Position numbers and translations under genes: made by a program. 64,000 nt of DNA from contig CM072148.1 in the NCBI GenBank assembly GCA_036850595.1, forward strand, positions 23,430,731 through 23,494,730. The letters run 5' to 3'. Numbering within the stretch: position 1 is the stretch's first letter; every line of letters begins with the position of its first letter. Origin of the DNA: Rhyacichthys aspro (Eukaryota > Chordata > Actinopteri > Gobiiformes > Rhyacichthyidae). The notes beneath the pieces are model-generated. The model was not told the DNA's origin. It worked only from the letters and a program-made list of their open reading frames with translations, and ran no database searches. Positions 23,801 through 32,410 of the stretch are shown here, piece after piece.

Positions 23801-26800
23801 AATGAGGAAAATCACCTTAGTGATGGTTGCAGAAATAAATGGAGCAGATGTTGGAAAAGCTCTAATAGCAGTGTTACATTTTCTTTTATGTTGTCATTTA
23901 TATCCTTATCACAAATTTACTTGACATATTGTGATATCATTTAGCTTTGTGTAATCTAATGAGTATTTGTTCTCTTTGGTGTTTTTTATTTCCAGATCCC
24001 TAACTTCGGACACAAACACATCAAACCTTCACAAAAATCTGCCTCTGTCTAGACTCACTCCTGACCCAGACCCTGCCAAAACCAGTCCTAGTCCATCCAG
24101 ACTGGGTCCTTCATGGCTCAACCATAAACCCACTCCTCCCTCATCTGTCTCCAGCAATTTATCTCCTCCACAGTTTGTTACCTCTGAACCTGCTAAAGCT
24201 CATGTAACTGTCTCCAAACCACACTCTACATGTGAATCGACTTCTACTACAACTACTACTATCACCACGACTCCTACTCCTGCTCCAAGGACGTCTTTTG
24301 CTGCTAAAAACCTGCAAGCCAAGCTCAAGTTCTTCCAGTCAAATGATACTGATGCTAATGCAGAAGGGAAAACTGGAGCCAGTAGTGTGGACATAAATAA
24401 AGGGCTGAAGCAGGAGCCCGCTTCTGTTCAGGCTGTTACTACGGTGGTACAAGTGAGTGGACAGGACACTGGTGTCGGGAAAAACAGTAAAGAGTCAGAG
24501 AAAGGGAGTGAACACAGTAGGACCAAGGCAACAGCAGCAGCCTTCATCTCCAAGAAACTGGCCGAGGAGAATAACAACAACAAGCCAACGTTTCCTGCAA
24601 AAACACCTGCCAAGTGAGTCTTTAAAAGTGCAGTAACAATGTAAAAACGTATGTTTCATAGTCTATATTACAGGTCAGCGAGGGCTACATTTGTAGGTGC
24701 CGAATATCATGTTTTCCTGATATTGTGCAGCCCTAATATAATACACTACAAAAAAAGATATACTCTATGTAGATGGATAAAGGAACTGCAAAGGGACAAA
24801 TCTGAGTTATTGTTGCCTCAATGTGGCAATGCTTAATTTCACTTTATAAGATTATTGTAGCATTGTGTATTTCACAAATGAACATGTTTTTTGTGTACTG
24901 TGAAACCTAATCTTAAATCTGTAACGACACAAACATCCTGCTCTCCAGTGGTGAAAGTTGTTATTTAACACACAGTATCTCCATCCATAGACAAAGCCCA
25001 GTGGAGGCCCCAAAGAAGGAGCCGGAGGGCGTCAAAAGGAGAGTGAAGCTGAGGGCAGACCCTTCACTGTTGTCCGATCTGAACCCTTCCACCACAGCAT
25101 GCTCTTCCAGTCCAGCCAGCACCACAGTCCCAGGGGCCAGAACAGCGGACAGAGGAGCTGCACACCCCAGGAGCACGTCCCCCAACACCTCAGGTTCATG
25201 TCTATGTAGCAAATGATGATGGTAATGGAGCATAACATAAGGATGTGTGAACCACATGAAGCACTAAGCTGCTTCAGACATGGTTTATATTTTTATATGA
25301 AAAGAGGTAAATAAAGTGGATCACTCTTAATTGTTGTTTTTGTATATTTTCAGCAGTATCAGAGAATGAATCTCCCACTGACTGGAGGGCAATGCTCAAA
25401 CCAGTTTCCAGGTGAGACCTATAATCTGTCAGTAAGCTAACAGTTTGTTGGAGACATACTTAGTGCATCAGTCCTGTGGTCAAATGCACATCCTGTATGT
25501 TGATCCTGTTTGATGCTGTCTTTTATCCTTCTCTCCATCATCGTCCCTCAGGAAGCTTGTACATGCTGCTCCTCCAAATGTCCGCAGCACCAGTGGACCC
25601 CACCCCAAAGACAGTGGGGGCTGCTCTCTCTAAACACAGTGTGTTTAGAGAGAGCAGCATATGCTCAGTGCACATGCATTATCCCCACATGACCTTAGAG
25701 TTGAGAGAAACCTTTCACTGTGTTCTAAAAAAACCCCTTTTGATTCATTACATAACTCAAACATAATGTGTGCATAATGATCAAGCCTGATTTTTGTAAA
25801 CAGCTGTAAGCAGTAAGCAGAACCTTCATTTTGAACATTCCACTCAATCCCATTATGTCTATGACTTGTCTTTGTAAATACAATAGAAGACATTTGAGAC
25901 AGGGGCCGAAAAAATCTTGATGTTTTATGTGTAATTTAAAAAGAAGTCATTTATGATGATTGATGATTGTGTCTGCATGATGTGACAAACAGCAGATGTG
26001 TTGTCTCACCATGTCAATGAACAGCCCAGTGTAAGTATGATATTAGTGTTTGTTCAGCCTTACATTAGTGCCCTGTATCTTTCCTCAGACCTGCAGCTTC
26101 CTCCCAGTCTTCACCTAAACCATGGACCAACGGAGCAGGAAAGACTCAGACAGTATACCCTGCCAGACCCGGTCCTAATGCTCCCAGCACCAGTATTTCT
26201 GTTACACCCCCTGCCGACAAAGGTACAGTGAGATCTCCACTTGTTCACAAGCTGTTCTGTTAATCCTTCATCTCACTGTCATGTTTATGTGCAGGTCTTT
26301 CCAGTACTACTACTACTGCATATGATACCCAAACAAAAACTCCAAAGGTAATCCCCTCAGGAATACTGAAGAGGCTGGGTGTTTTACAATTAAAGGGCCA
26401 CAAACTGCTTATACAAGGTTCCACTGAATCAGAGCATACACAGCACTTTCTTTTAAATCAGATGGAGGACATTTTTAAAATATTGGTGTATTTGAACTTG
26501 TGTTTAATTATTCTTTACTAATATTGTTTTTTGAAAAAGAGCAGATTAGTGGTTTGATAGATCATCAGAATCATCTGTGGAGTAGTGTTAGTACCTTTAA
26601 CACTGGTTCTTTTTGGCCACAAGGAAACTAATAAAAAGTATTAAAAAGTGTAAATAAAAAATAAACTGTGACCTGTTTGTGTTGCTCCTGGGATCTCATG
26701 AGTCTTGTCTGTTGTATTGTGTGGTAAGACCAAGCCGGACTACATTCCCAAAGAGCAGATCCTGAAGGAGTTGCAGGAGATCGAGGACAGTCTGAATGAA

Positions 26801-29800
26801 CTGGAAAAGAGAGGCATTGAGCTGGAGGTCCGACTGCGCAGCAGCGAGGAAGGTAATGGACATTTCAAGGTTAACCCTAACCCTAACTGCAAAGATGTTT
26901 ATGCCTTGAATTCAGATTTTTCCTAATTGCTACCCCTCACTTGTGCTGTGTGTGTGTATCTGTGGTGTAGAAGGGGAGGAGGAGTCTGTGATGGATGACC
27001 TGATGGTGGAGTGGTTCACTCTGATCAGGAACAAGCAGGTGGCCATGCGCCGCGAGTCGGAGCTGGTCTACATGTGAGTACACCCACCCCCACAGCAGAC
27101 AGACATGTCCAGAAGGAGAACAGTGTGAACTGTACCCCGTTCCTCAGCGGGACGTCCTGGAACAGACCACTCACACATAAACACCATCATGTGTAGATAA
27201 TCAATGAAAAGGCATGGCCATAGTGTAATTACAACAGATTCAAGATGAGAAGAAAAATTACACCAAATATTCCAAGCACAGCTGTAAGGTGCATGAAAAT
27301 AGAGCTGCACAATATACTGCAAATGTATTATTTCAATATCAACAGTCGCAATATCCATATCGCAAACAACTGCTTGAATTCCATTAATGTATGGTTTGTT
27401 CTTCTGTATGGTCACATCATAAAGTCACAGAAGTGAGTGGCACTAGTGGATGTAAGCTTAGAGCCATCGCCCTCTATATATGTTAGAATTCAACCCAATT
27501 CAGAAACAACCCAATGAAGTAAAGCCAAATTATGTGTGCTACTTCTGACAAAATGCTGTTTCATCCCGCCTGCTCTTTTGTCTACTAGCAAAGCCAATAT
27601 CAAAAACAGATAGCATTCACCACCTCCAGCAGCATGGCCTTCTTAATAAAAGGTAAAGTTGACCTTAGGGATGTACTGATCCAATGCTCAGACTGGATAC
27701 TAGTCCCAATATAGAGAAAAAAGCTGCATCAGATAACAGTCTTTGGAGTAAAAAAAACTATTTACTATGTGTAAATGTTTGTCTGTGGCGCTACACTGTC
27801 AGGTGTTGGGGGAAGATGACAAGATGGAGCGAGTCAAATCAGCGGTGTGGAGATTTACTTTTATTATAAACTATGTAATTCCTAGGCTTTTCCTAGCTTC
27901 CTAGGTATAAACATTGATCGACAAGATGGTTGACACAGAATCTGTAAGACAAGGAAACATAACCGTGAATAATGCCGATGTAAAAGCATGTGCAAAAACA
28001 GAGTCCAAGTCTGAGATCTGATCACTTAAAATTCAAATCTATGTCCTGTTGTGTTGTCAGAGGCAGGACTCAGGAGCTGGAGGAGCAGCAGCCCAGTGTG
28101 GAGCAGGAGTTAAGGAAGCTACTGGACAAACCAGGTGAGCTCTCACAGGACCAGGCCTAAACCAGACCCAAATTAGACCCACAGAACTGCTCCAGGTTTT
28201 GTGGTCTAAGATGTGTTTGTGTGTTCATAGAGCACTTAAAAACAGCCTGGGATCGCAGGAAAGAGAAACTGCTTATGGATAAACTGGTGGGGATCGTCAA
28301 TGACAGAAATGCTATAGTGGAGGGTCTGGATGAGGACAGACTCAGGTGAGAGCAATGCTACTTTATACTATCATCATTCAACTGCACAGACCTGTACTGA
28401 GACAAGACAGTGAGGAGCAGTGGATGTTACCTCACAGTTCTTCTGGCGCTAACTGTGGAGTGAAAGGTGATAAACATTAGCATTATTCCATGTGAACTCA
28501 ACAAAGATCTCGTGCTTGACCTTCTCAGATTTATATCAAACTTGGTATCATCCATTTTCATATAACAAGTAGCAGATTTGCAAAATTTGGTGTTAAGATG
28601 TTTTTTAGTTTGTGAGATGTCTGAAGCTCATTTAGGGGGTCAGTGAGGTAACTTCCGGTTTGAACTTGGATTTTCAGTATTTACATATGTGAAACATAGA
28701 GCTTAAGAGAGAAAATTGCAGGTGGAGGGGACAGTAAACTCAACAGGCTTTAAAATATGGGGCTCTGGTTTAAATAATTGGTTAGATGGTTAATGTATTC
28801 ATTTATTTCAAATTTAGTTTAAAATGTAACTCCTCCATGGTGTGTTTTGTGTCTGTGTTAATTTGCTTTTTCTGCTCTTCTCAGGGAGGAAGAGGAAGAT
28901 GAGCAGCTGAACCAGATGATGATGAATTTCAGTGAGTGCCACACACCTCCACAGCAGCCCTTTGCACTCTGTTCATTAGTTTACACCACCTCTGTGTCAT
29001 TGCTGTGGCTTTAAATAATCCAACTGGATGTGTCTAAATGAAGCAAACAGAATTCTCACTGTGCTCTGTGGAAGTGTTAGTATTTTTTAAAGGTGCCACT
29101 GGGCAGTGTTTGGAGCTGATTTAATAAGTGTTAATGGAAAAAGCCTAAGTGCTTGAGTCCTTATGGTCAGCTGTGTTATTTTCAAAAAATGAATAATGCA
29201 GTGATTTCATTTGACCCTGTGATAGAACAGAGTTAAGCCAGATTAATTTGCAATTTTTGAGCAGGAAAGAGTGTCTAAAACTAAGGAGATTTATTGAACT
29301 CCAGTCAAAGTCCAATGTGTCACAGAGACACAAAGCCAGCCAGCAGTTTTTTTTTTTACAAAGTTTCCCAGGTCACTCCTACTGTGGCTACATTCACATG
29401 ATCAGTTCAAAAGCTGTATGACATTAGCAGGCAGTAAATAAGCCTCTCTAATGTAGCATGAGCCATTTTACTCATGAGGATAATGGCCTTTAATTAGACA
29501 TGACCATTTTTATTTTATTATTTTTTATATTATTTTGGATGTAAAACTCAAATTATTCTCCCTATTAAATATTCATATTGTTAACAACATTCACCTCAAT
29601 GTTGACATTAAATTTGGCTTCCGGTAGAAGTGAATGATTCATATTGGTCTAAAGCAGGGGTCGGCAACCACCATCCCATTGGACAATTCTGGCAATTCGA
29701 AGCTAAACCCATCTCTACCTAAAAAGTGTTTATAATATGTTATTTATGCCTATCTGCATCTGACTTTGACACACATGTATTGACTCTAAACTGCACCTGT

Positions 29801-31404
29801 CTAAGTCCCAATTGGCGCTCAGATCCTTACCAACGGCTGCGGGCACCCTACATATGACGCGCAAAGGGTTGTCTCAGTGCCTATTCAGTCATTCACTCAT
29901 TAATTCAGTCAATTACTTCACCTTAATAGCTCCTGGTTAAAGTGATGTGGGTCTGGGGATGCGAATAATCGACAACAAACTGATGGTGGATGATTGTAGA
30001 CACATAAAGAGGCATCAGAGGCAGGACAGTTCAATTCAAATCTTGGCACAAAAGTCCGTAGGGGAACGTGTTTACCTGAGTCCTGTGAATTGGGTATTAT
30101 ACACAGATGTATACTTAAGTGGGCTCAAGTGTAAATTTTGGTAAATAACCAAATTACAGTTGAGCCACTGCAAAAAAGAAGAATAATGTGTTTGGATCAG
30201 AATGTTTTCAAAATAATGTTACGTTGAGATAAGTTCTCACTGCTCAATATCTACATGAACCAGGATAGGTTCAGGGAGGGTCTGGGACAGGTTCAGGATG
30301 GTCTGAGACAGGTGCAGGAAGGTCTGGACATGTTCAGGAGATGTAATTTAGTTCAAATAATCTGACTAAAAAACAGATAGAAGTCACTTTTTGCTGCAGT
30401 GTGAATGCGGCCACTGAGACGCTGCAGGTTAAACGCCATTAAAGGCTCTCTGCAAGCCAAGCTCAGGATTCTCCAGTCAAATGATACTGACGCTAAAGCA
30501 GAAATGAAAACTGGAGCCAGGAGTGTGGAGGTCTCTGTCTGACAATAACCAGAGAAGGAGACAGTTTAGGGAAGTAGCTCCTCTTTAAGGCACACTGCGA
30601 CTTAACTGACTCATATGTAAATTTGAGCAAAGATCTGTTTTTTTCTGTGCTGTGGAGAAGACTATAGACAACTTCGGCAAAAGACAACAACAGCGTTATC
30701 ACTGTCTGAACCAGATTTACACATCACCAGGTGAGGAGGGAGCGCAGGGACTAACACTGGAAAAACCACCTGTTAACGCTCTAGAGACCGACAATGAATA
30801 AACGTGTTTTTATTTATGAGCTGTATTTCTGAATATCGCGGAGGATACTCTCTTTGACGAGGTGCGGATAATCAACTGATTAAGGACTGGCTCCGTGCAG
30901 CGTGCACAGCCAACACGCCCGAGTCTGAGCCCAGTCCGCTGATAGACTCTCGCCAGAGTAGTGACTTTCTTAAGACCTTTTTTATGTTGATAGCTCCGAT
31001 CCTTCATCACAATTTGTACAAGGTCAGGACATTTAAGACATAGTTCGTCTTTTTCAAATAGTATAGTCTGGTCAAAGCCAGTCAAAGTTGCAAAGCCCTA
31101 GTCTAAAGGATGCTTTCACTTGCTCTTCTTTGATCTTTACTTAATCTTTGTTTAGGATCTGACTGACCAACTTTGATCACCGATCTCTGTTGTCAGATTA
31201 GCTCGATTATTTAGGGGAATGACGTTTAGTTATGTCTTCTGTCACCACAGTGCTACTTTTGTCATCATGATTTGAACTTTATGTCATGGCTCAAACTCTA
31301 ATGCTTCCCCTATCTCTCTCTGTCCAGACCTGAAGAAAGACAAGACCAAGAAGAAGTCTCCTATGTCCAGACTGTTCAGCTGGGGGGCCAAGAAAGAGGA
31401 ATAA
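17750..31404 (+). CDS. micall2: MICAL-like protein 2 (micall2), 17 coding exons
   Basis: Micall2 is a cytosolic scaffold linking Rab8/Rab13-type GTPases on recycling membranes to actin and alpha-actinin, guiding junction assembly and endocytic recycling (family knowledge). Coding exons: 17750-17892, 19505-19553, 21018-21159, 22184-22374, 23191-23318, 23996-24613, 24991-25193, 25354-25411, 25552-25613, 26097-26222, 26295-26347, 26729-26852, 26971-27073, 28061-28134, 28231-28345, 28885-28931, 31328-31404. They sum to 2313 nt, giving 770 residues plus stop in one frame. Domains: calponin-homology about 1-108, IGGMGGVKR linker from 112, half LIM at 192-216, Ser/Thr/Pro-rich linker, DWRAMLKPV at 501-509, bMERB about 592-745, basic tail. 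Human MICALL2 is longer and has a full LIM domain. The CH and IGGMxGVKR segments separate it from micall1. Which fish paralogue (a or b) is undecided. Exon 9/10 junctions are the least certain. Confidence 0.93.
17893..19504 (+). other. micall2: micall2 intron 1
   Basis: A 1612-bp GT-AG intron. It contains a CAA/AAT trinucleotide tract at 18300-18340. No nested gene was recognised. Confidence 0.85.
19505..19553 (+). CDS. micall2: micall2 exon 2 (CH domain part 2)
   Basis: Residues 48-64, (I)NFDSLQKENVYENNKL. Acceptor TCTTGCAG, donor CTG|GTAAGA. The 49-nt exon restores phase 0 after exon 1. Confidence 0.95.
19554..21017 (+). other. micall2: micall2 intron 2
   Basis: A 1464-bp intron. It contains a non-autonomous repeat remnant at 20426-20833. 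The rest is AT-rich with no other feature. Confidence 0.8.
20426..20833. mobile_element. Degenerate non-autonomous DNA repeat (hAT-like)
   Basis: Starts CAGGATGTCAAACTAATTTT and includes TTTGATCAGAAGTGGGCTGG. Near the other end is TGGATTGGACCCTCTGGTGG then GCAGGCCACATGTTTAA. This is the layout of a widespread fish repeat whose ends read as a run about GTGTCAAAC on one side and GGCCACATGTTT on the other. Ends are decayed, so no target duplication was called. Confidence 0.5.
21018..21159 (+). CDS. micall2: micall2 exon 3 (CH domain part 3)
   Basis: Residues 65 to about 112: AFRVAEEQLGIPALLDAEDM, then VPDRLSILTYVSQYYNYF and HGRSP. This is the conserved C-terminal helices of the CH domain. Acceptor TTCTCAG, donor CCCCA|GTGAGT. 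Confidence 0.95.
21160..22183 (+). other. micall2: micall2 intron 3
   Basis: A 1024-bp intron with no recognised gene. The 21770-22010 stretch resembles a decayed interspersed repeat (AGAGCTGCATAATAATAAC). Confidence 0.75.
22184..22374 (+). CDS. micall2: micall2 exon 4 (linker after CH)
   Basis: Residues 112-175, starting (I)GGMGGVKRPADCSKE, which aligns with the IGGMxGVKR segment typical of MICALL2. It continues as a Pro/Lys/His-rich disordered linker ending HTTNTKQ. Acceptor TGCGCAG, donor CAG|GTAAAA. Confidence 0.93.
22375..23190 (+). other. micall2: micall2 intron 4
   Basis: An 816-bp intron. Positions 22980-23095 hold an inverse, truncated copy of the dispersed repeat seen at 11866 and 35390 (GGGTGTACCCCGCCTC, GGGATAGGCTCCCG). 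Confidence 0.75.
22980..23095 (-). repeat. Interspersed fish repeat, copy 2 (inverse, truncated)
   Basis: The inverse contains GAGCCTATCCCAGAAGCC and a CAGGGTACA-like block (here GGGTGTACC), matching the order of blocks in the copies at 11866-12180 and 35390-35640. Confidence 0.6.
23191..23318 (+). CDS. micall2: micall2 exon 5 (first zinc finger of LIM)
   Basis: Residues 176-218. CVSCNKHVHLVQRHLVDGKL then YHRNCAK gives the first zinc site: C192, C195, H213 and C216. In the family the sequence continues with a C-x2-C pair and a second finger, which is missing here because the exon ends CCAA|GTAAGC. Acceptor TTCTGTAG. Confidence 0.93.
23319..23995 (+). other. micall2: micall2 intron 5, where the LIM second half would be expected
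   Basis: A 677-bp AT-rich intron. I looked for a C-x2-C...C-x2-(D/C) exon in all frames and saw none. Confidence 0.75.
23996..24613 (+). CDS. micall2: micall2 exon 6 (large disordered linker)
   Basis: Residues 218-424, the largest exon. It is Ser/Thr/Pro-rich with a Thr run near 24240-24290. It includes TSFAAKNLQAKLKFFQSND, and ends with FISKKLAEENNNNKPTFPAK, a segment resembling linker motifs in MICALL2. Acceptor TATTTCCAG, donor CCAA|GTGAGT. Part of it (24312-24391) has a degenerate copy in intron 16. Confidence 0.93.
24614..24990 (+). other. micall2: micall2 intron 6
   Basis: A 377-bp intron. No feature was seen beyond splice sites GTGAGT and CATCCATAG. Confidence 0.85.
24991..25193 (+). 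CDS. micall2: micall2 exon 7 (linker)
   Basis: Residues 424-492, QSPVEAPKKEPEGVKRRVKL followed by a Ser/Thr/Pro-rich stretch with repeated SS and STS groups. Donor CTCAG|GTTCAT is a weaker GT site, but it keeps the frame into exon 8. Confidence 0.88.
25354..25411 (+). CDS. micall2: micall2 exon 8 (WR..LKPV motif)
   Basis: Residues 492-511, AVSENESPTDWRAMLKPVS. The DWRxxLKPV motif recurs in the MICAL family. The acceptor is a tandem CAGCAG. Using the first CAG (25351-25353) keeps the extra alanine codon and using the second would drop one residue, so a NAGNAG isoform is possible. Donor CCAG|GTGAGA. Confidence 0.88.
25552..25613 (+). CDS. micall2: micall2 exon 9 (linker, tentative 3' end)
   Basis: Residues 511-532, RKLVHAAPPNVRSTSGPHPK. 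The frame meets TAA at 25630, so the exon must end earlier. GACA|GTGGGG at 25614 is the best donor and keeps phase when joined to 26097. A perfect 18-bp hairpin starts six bases past that donor. Confidence 0.65.
25620..25658. repeat. Perfect 18-bp inverted repeat with 3-bp loop
   Basis: Arms GCTGCTCTCTCTAAACAC (25620-25637) and its exact complement (25641-25658) surround AGT. It sits at the start of micall2 intron 9, beside the exon 9 donor, and would form a strong stem in the pre-mRNA. Confidence 0.95.
26097..26222 (+). CDS. micall2: micall2 exon 10 (linker, tentative 5' end)
   Basis: Residues 532-574, SSQSSPKPWTNGAGKTQTVY and PARPGPNAPSTSISVTPP. Two acceptors are close: TCCTCAG at 26088 and CTGCAG at 26096. 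Only the second keeps frame with exon 9 as drawn. The first would need another exon 9 donor. Donor AAAG|GTACAG. Confidence 0.75.
26295..26347 (+). CDS. micall2: micall2 exon 11
   Basis: Residues 574-591, GLSSTTTTAYDTQTKTPK, between GTGCAG and GTAATC. The intron before it is only 72 bp. Low complexity but in frame with exons 10 and 12. Confidence 0.82.
26729..26852 (+). CDS. micall2: micall2 exon 12 (bMERB start)
   Basis: Residues 592-633, TKPDYIPKEQILKELQEIED then ELEKRGIELEVRLRSSEE. This is the first helix of the bMERB (DUF3585) Rab-binding coiled coil, including the ExxLRxxE-like pattern. The acceptor GGTAAG is unusual but the protein match is strong. Confidence 0.93.
26868..26886 (+). repeat. 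Short telomere-like CCCTAA repeat
   Basis: GGTTAACCCTAACCCTAAC holds 2.5 CCCTAA units in micall2 intron 12. It is too short to call an interstitial telomere. Confidence 0.7.
26971..27073 (+). CDS. micall2: micall2 exon 13 (bMERB)
   Basis: Residues 633-667, EGEEESVMDDLMVEWFTLIR then NKQVAMRRESELVY. The core WFxLIxxKQxxxRxESEL signature of the bMERB domain. Donor CAT|GTGAGT. Confidence 0.95.
27074..28060 (+). other. micall2: micall2 intron 13
   Basis: A 987-bp intron. The 27295-27420 stretch (GAGCTGCACAATATACTGCA, CAATATCCATATCGCAA) resembles a decayed interspersed repeat with imperfect inverse words. Confidence 0.75.
28061..28134 (+). CDS. micall2: micall2 exon 14 (bMERB)
   Basis: Residues 667-692, RTQELEEQQPSVEQELRKLL and DKP. 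Acceptor TTGTCAG, donor CAG|GTGAGC. The ELEEQ...EQELRxLL pattern is conserved in the second bMERB helix. Confidence 0.95.
28231..28345 (+). CDS. micall2: micall2 exon 15 (bMERB)
   Basis: Residues 692-730, EHLKTAWDRRKEKLLMDKLV then GIVNDRNAIVEGLDEDRL. This is the third helix, with the conserved LxxxVxxRNxIVexLdeDR pattern. Donor TCAG|GTGAGA. Confidence 0.95.
28885..28931 (+). CDS. micall2: micall2 exon 16 (end of bMERB)
   Basis: Residues 730-746, R-EEEEDEQLNQMMMNF. The acidic end of the bMERB domain. Acceptor CTTCTCAG, donor TTCA|GTGAGT. Confidence 0.93.
29655..29720. mobile_element. hAT-type terminus
   Basis: CAGGGGTCGGCAACC at 29655 is a common hAT inverted-terminal sequence. The other end was not found, so the extent is unknown. 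Confidence 0.5.
30450..30529 (+). pseudogene. Degenerate partial copy of micall2 exon 6
   Basis: These 80 bases align without gaps to 24312-24391 in exon 6, with nine differences counted by eye (about 89% identity). The copy is in the same orientation and its frame stays open: LQAKLRILQSNDTD, then EMKTGARSVEV, TGA at 30540. No acceptor fits directly upstream, so I treat it as an intragenic duplication remnant, not a used exon. Confidence 0.8.
31328..31404 (+). CDS. micall2: micall2 exon 17 (C-terminal basic tail and stop)
   Basis: Residues 746-770, NLKKDKTKKKSPMSRLFSWG and AKKEE, then TAA at 31402-31404. The Lys-rich KSPxSRLFSW tail follows the bMERB domain. Acceptor TGTCCAG. Confidence 0.95.
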
Positions 31405-32402
31405 CTCTCCACACACTACACACTGCTCCTCTCAAAGTCACATTAGGCCTGGGACTCATTCCGCTCTCGTGACATCTGTAAGAACTCCACAGCTTTCATC
31501 CATTCGTTGTCATGATTGTTATTGTGGTTCTGAACCTTATGTTTATAATACTCTTAGTGTCTTATAGTCACACTTGAAAGTCACTTTGTACAAAACATAG
31601 TGCAGAGGCATAGTCTGTTTGGGTATTAACAATGGTATTGTTCACTTTGGAAAAAATTACACAACAGGGGCCTTGTCAAGAGACATCTAGATGGCCCTGT
31701 CAGCAGAGGGTGTGTGGGTAGGTTTTCAGTGGCTTTGTTTCCACTGGAGTCTTGTGGCACAACTTGGGTCACGGGTTTGTATGGGTGCTAATGTCTGCTA
31801 CGAAAACTGGGATGTCACACAAGAGCAACAAACGACGTGTCTCTAGATGTTATAAAAGACGTTATAAAATGTATTTGAAGCAGACAAACTTGGAGCATTG
31901 CCAATAACTAAGTAAAAGTTCATAAATTCTATGGTGTGGTGATGTAAGACTGGAGGTACAGCTGTATACTGCAGCAACGTAGTACAATATAGTACAATAT
32001 AGTACAGTTGTTTGTGTTTTTTTTCCTAAACACCTAACATGTGGGTGGAGCAAATATTGTTCTTGTTTTAAATGAGTGGTCTAATCTGAATACTTGGTGT
32101 ACACTGAGCATCAGTGTGAACACAGTACTAATCTATTGAGTTAAACTGGCCCGGTTCACATTTGAAAACCTTGGACAATAGTGAACTAGTTTTTCCTGTC
32201 ATACAAATGTTAATATGGGATAAACTGTGCTGTAAAACGTTTATATAAATTTCACTGTAATGCTCAGATGGAAACTGGAAAGGCGCTCTTGTATGTTTTA
32301 TTTCATTTTGGCCGGCATTTGCATTTATGGGGACAGTGGGAGTAGACAGGAAATGGTTAGAGACAGAGCGCTAAGCACAGAGCTTATATTGTGAATAATA
32401 AA
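31405..32402 (+). other. micall2: micall2 3' UTR (probable)
   Basis: About 1 kb after the stop with no other coding signal. It contains AT-rich stretches and short GTACAATATA repeats near 31980. Confidence 0.6.
32397..32402 (+). terminator. Polyadenylation signal AATAAA
   Basis: First canonical AATAAA after the micall2 stop codon, about 1 kb downstream. An alternative is ATTAAA near 32728, followed by GT-rich DNA. Confidence 0.55.
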
Positions 32403-32410
32403 CAGAAGGA

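Larger units (their letters stand above)
28932..31327 (+). other. micall2: micall2 intron 16 (largest intron)
   Basis: 2396 bp. It contains a hAT-type terminus at 29655, a degenerate copy of part of exon 6 at 30450-30529, repeated GGTTCAGGA/GGTCTGGAC words at 30265-30340 and a GC-richer patch at 30880-30960 of unknown origin. Confidence 0.85.

Noticed and set aside
23967..24617. Long open frame (216 codons) as an independent gene
   Set aside because: It is micall2 exon 6 plus 29 intron bases. Splice sites at 23995/23996 and 24613/24614 keep the micall2 frame.
25476..25766. Open frame crossing micall2 exon 9 and the hairpin
   Set aside because: Runs in a different frame from exons 8 and 10 and has no family similarity.
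26868..26886. Interstitial telomere
   Set aside because: Only 2.5 CCCTAA units, within chance and common in introns.
30810..31085. 91-codon minus-strand frame in micall2 intron 16
   Set aside because: No recognisable domain, no supporting splice or promoter signal; listed only as a GC-richer patch.
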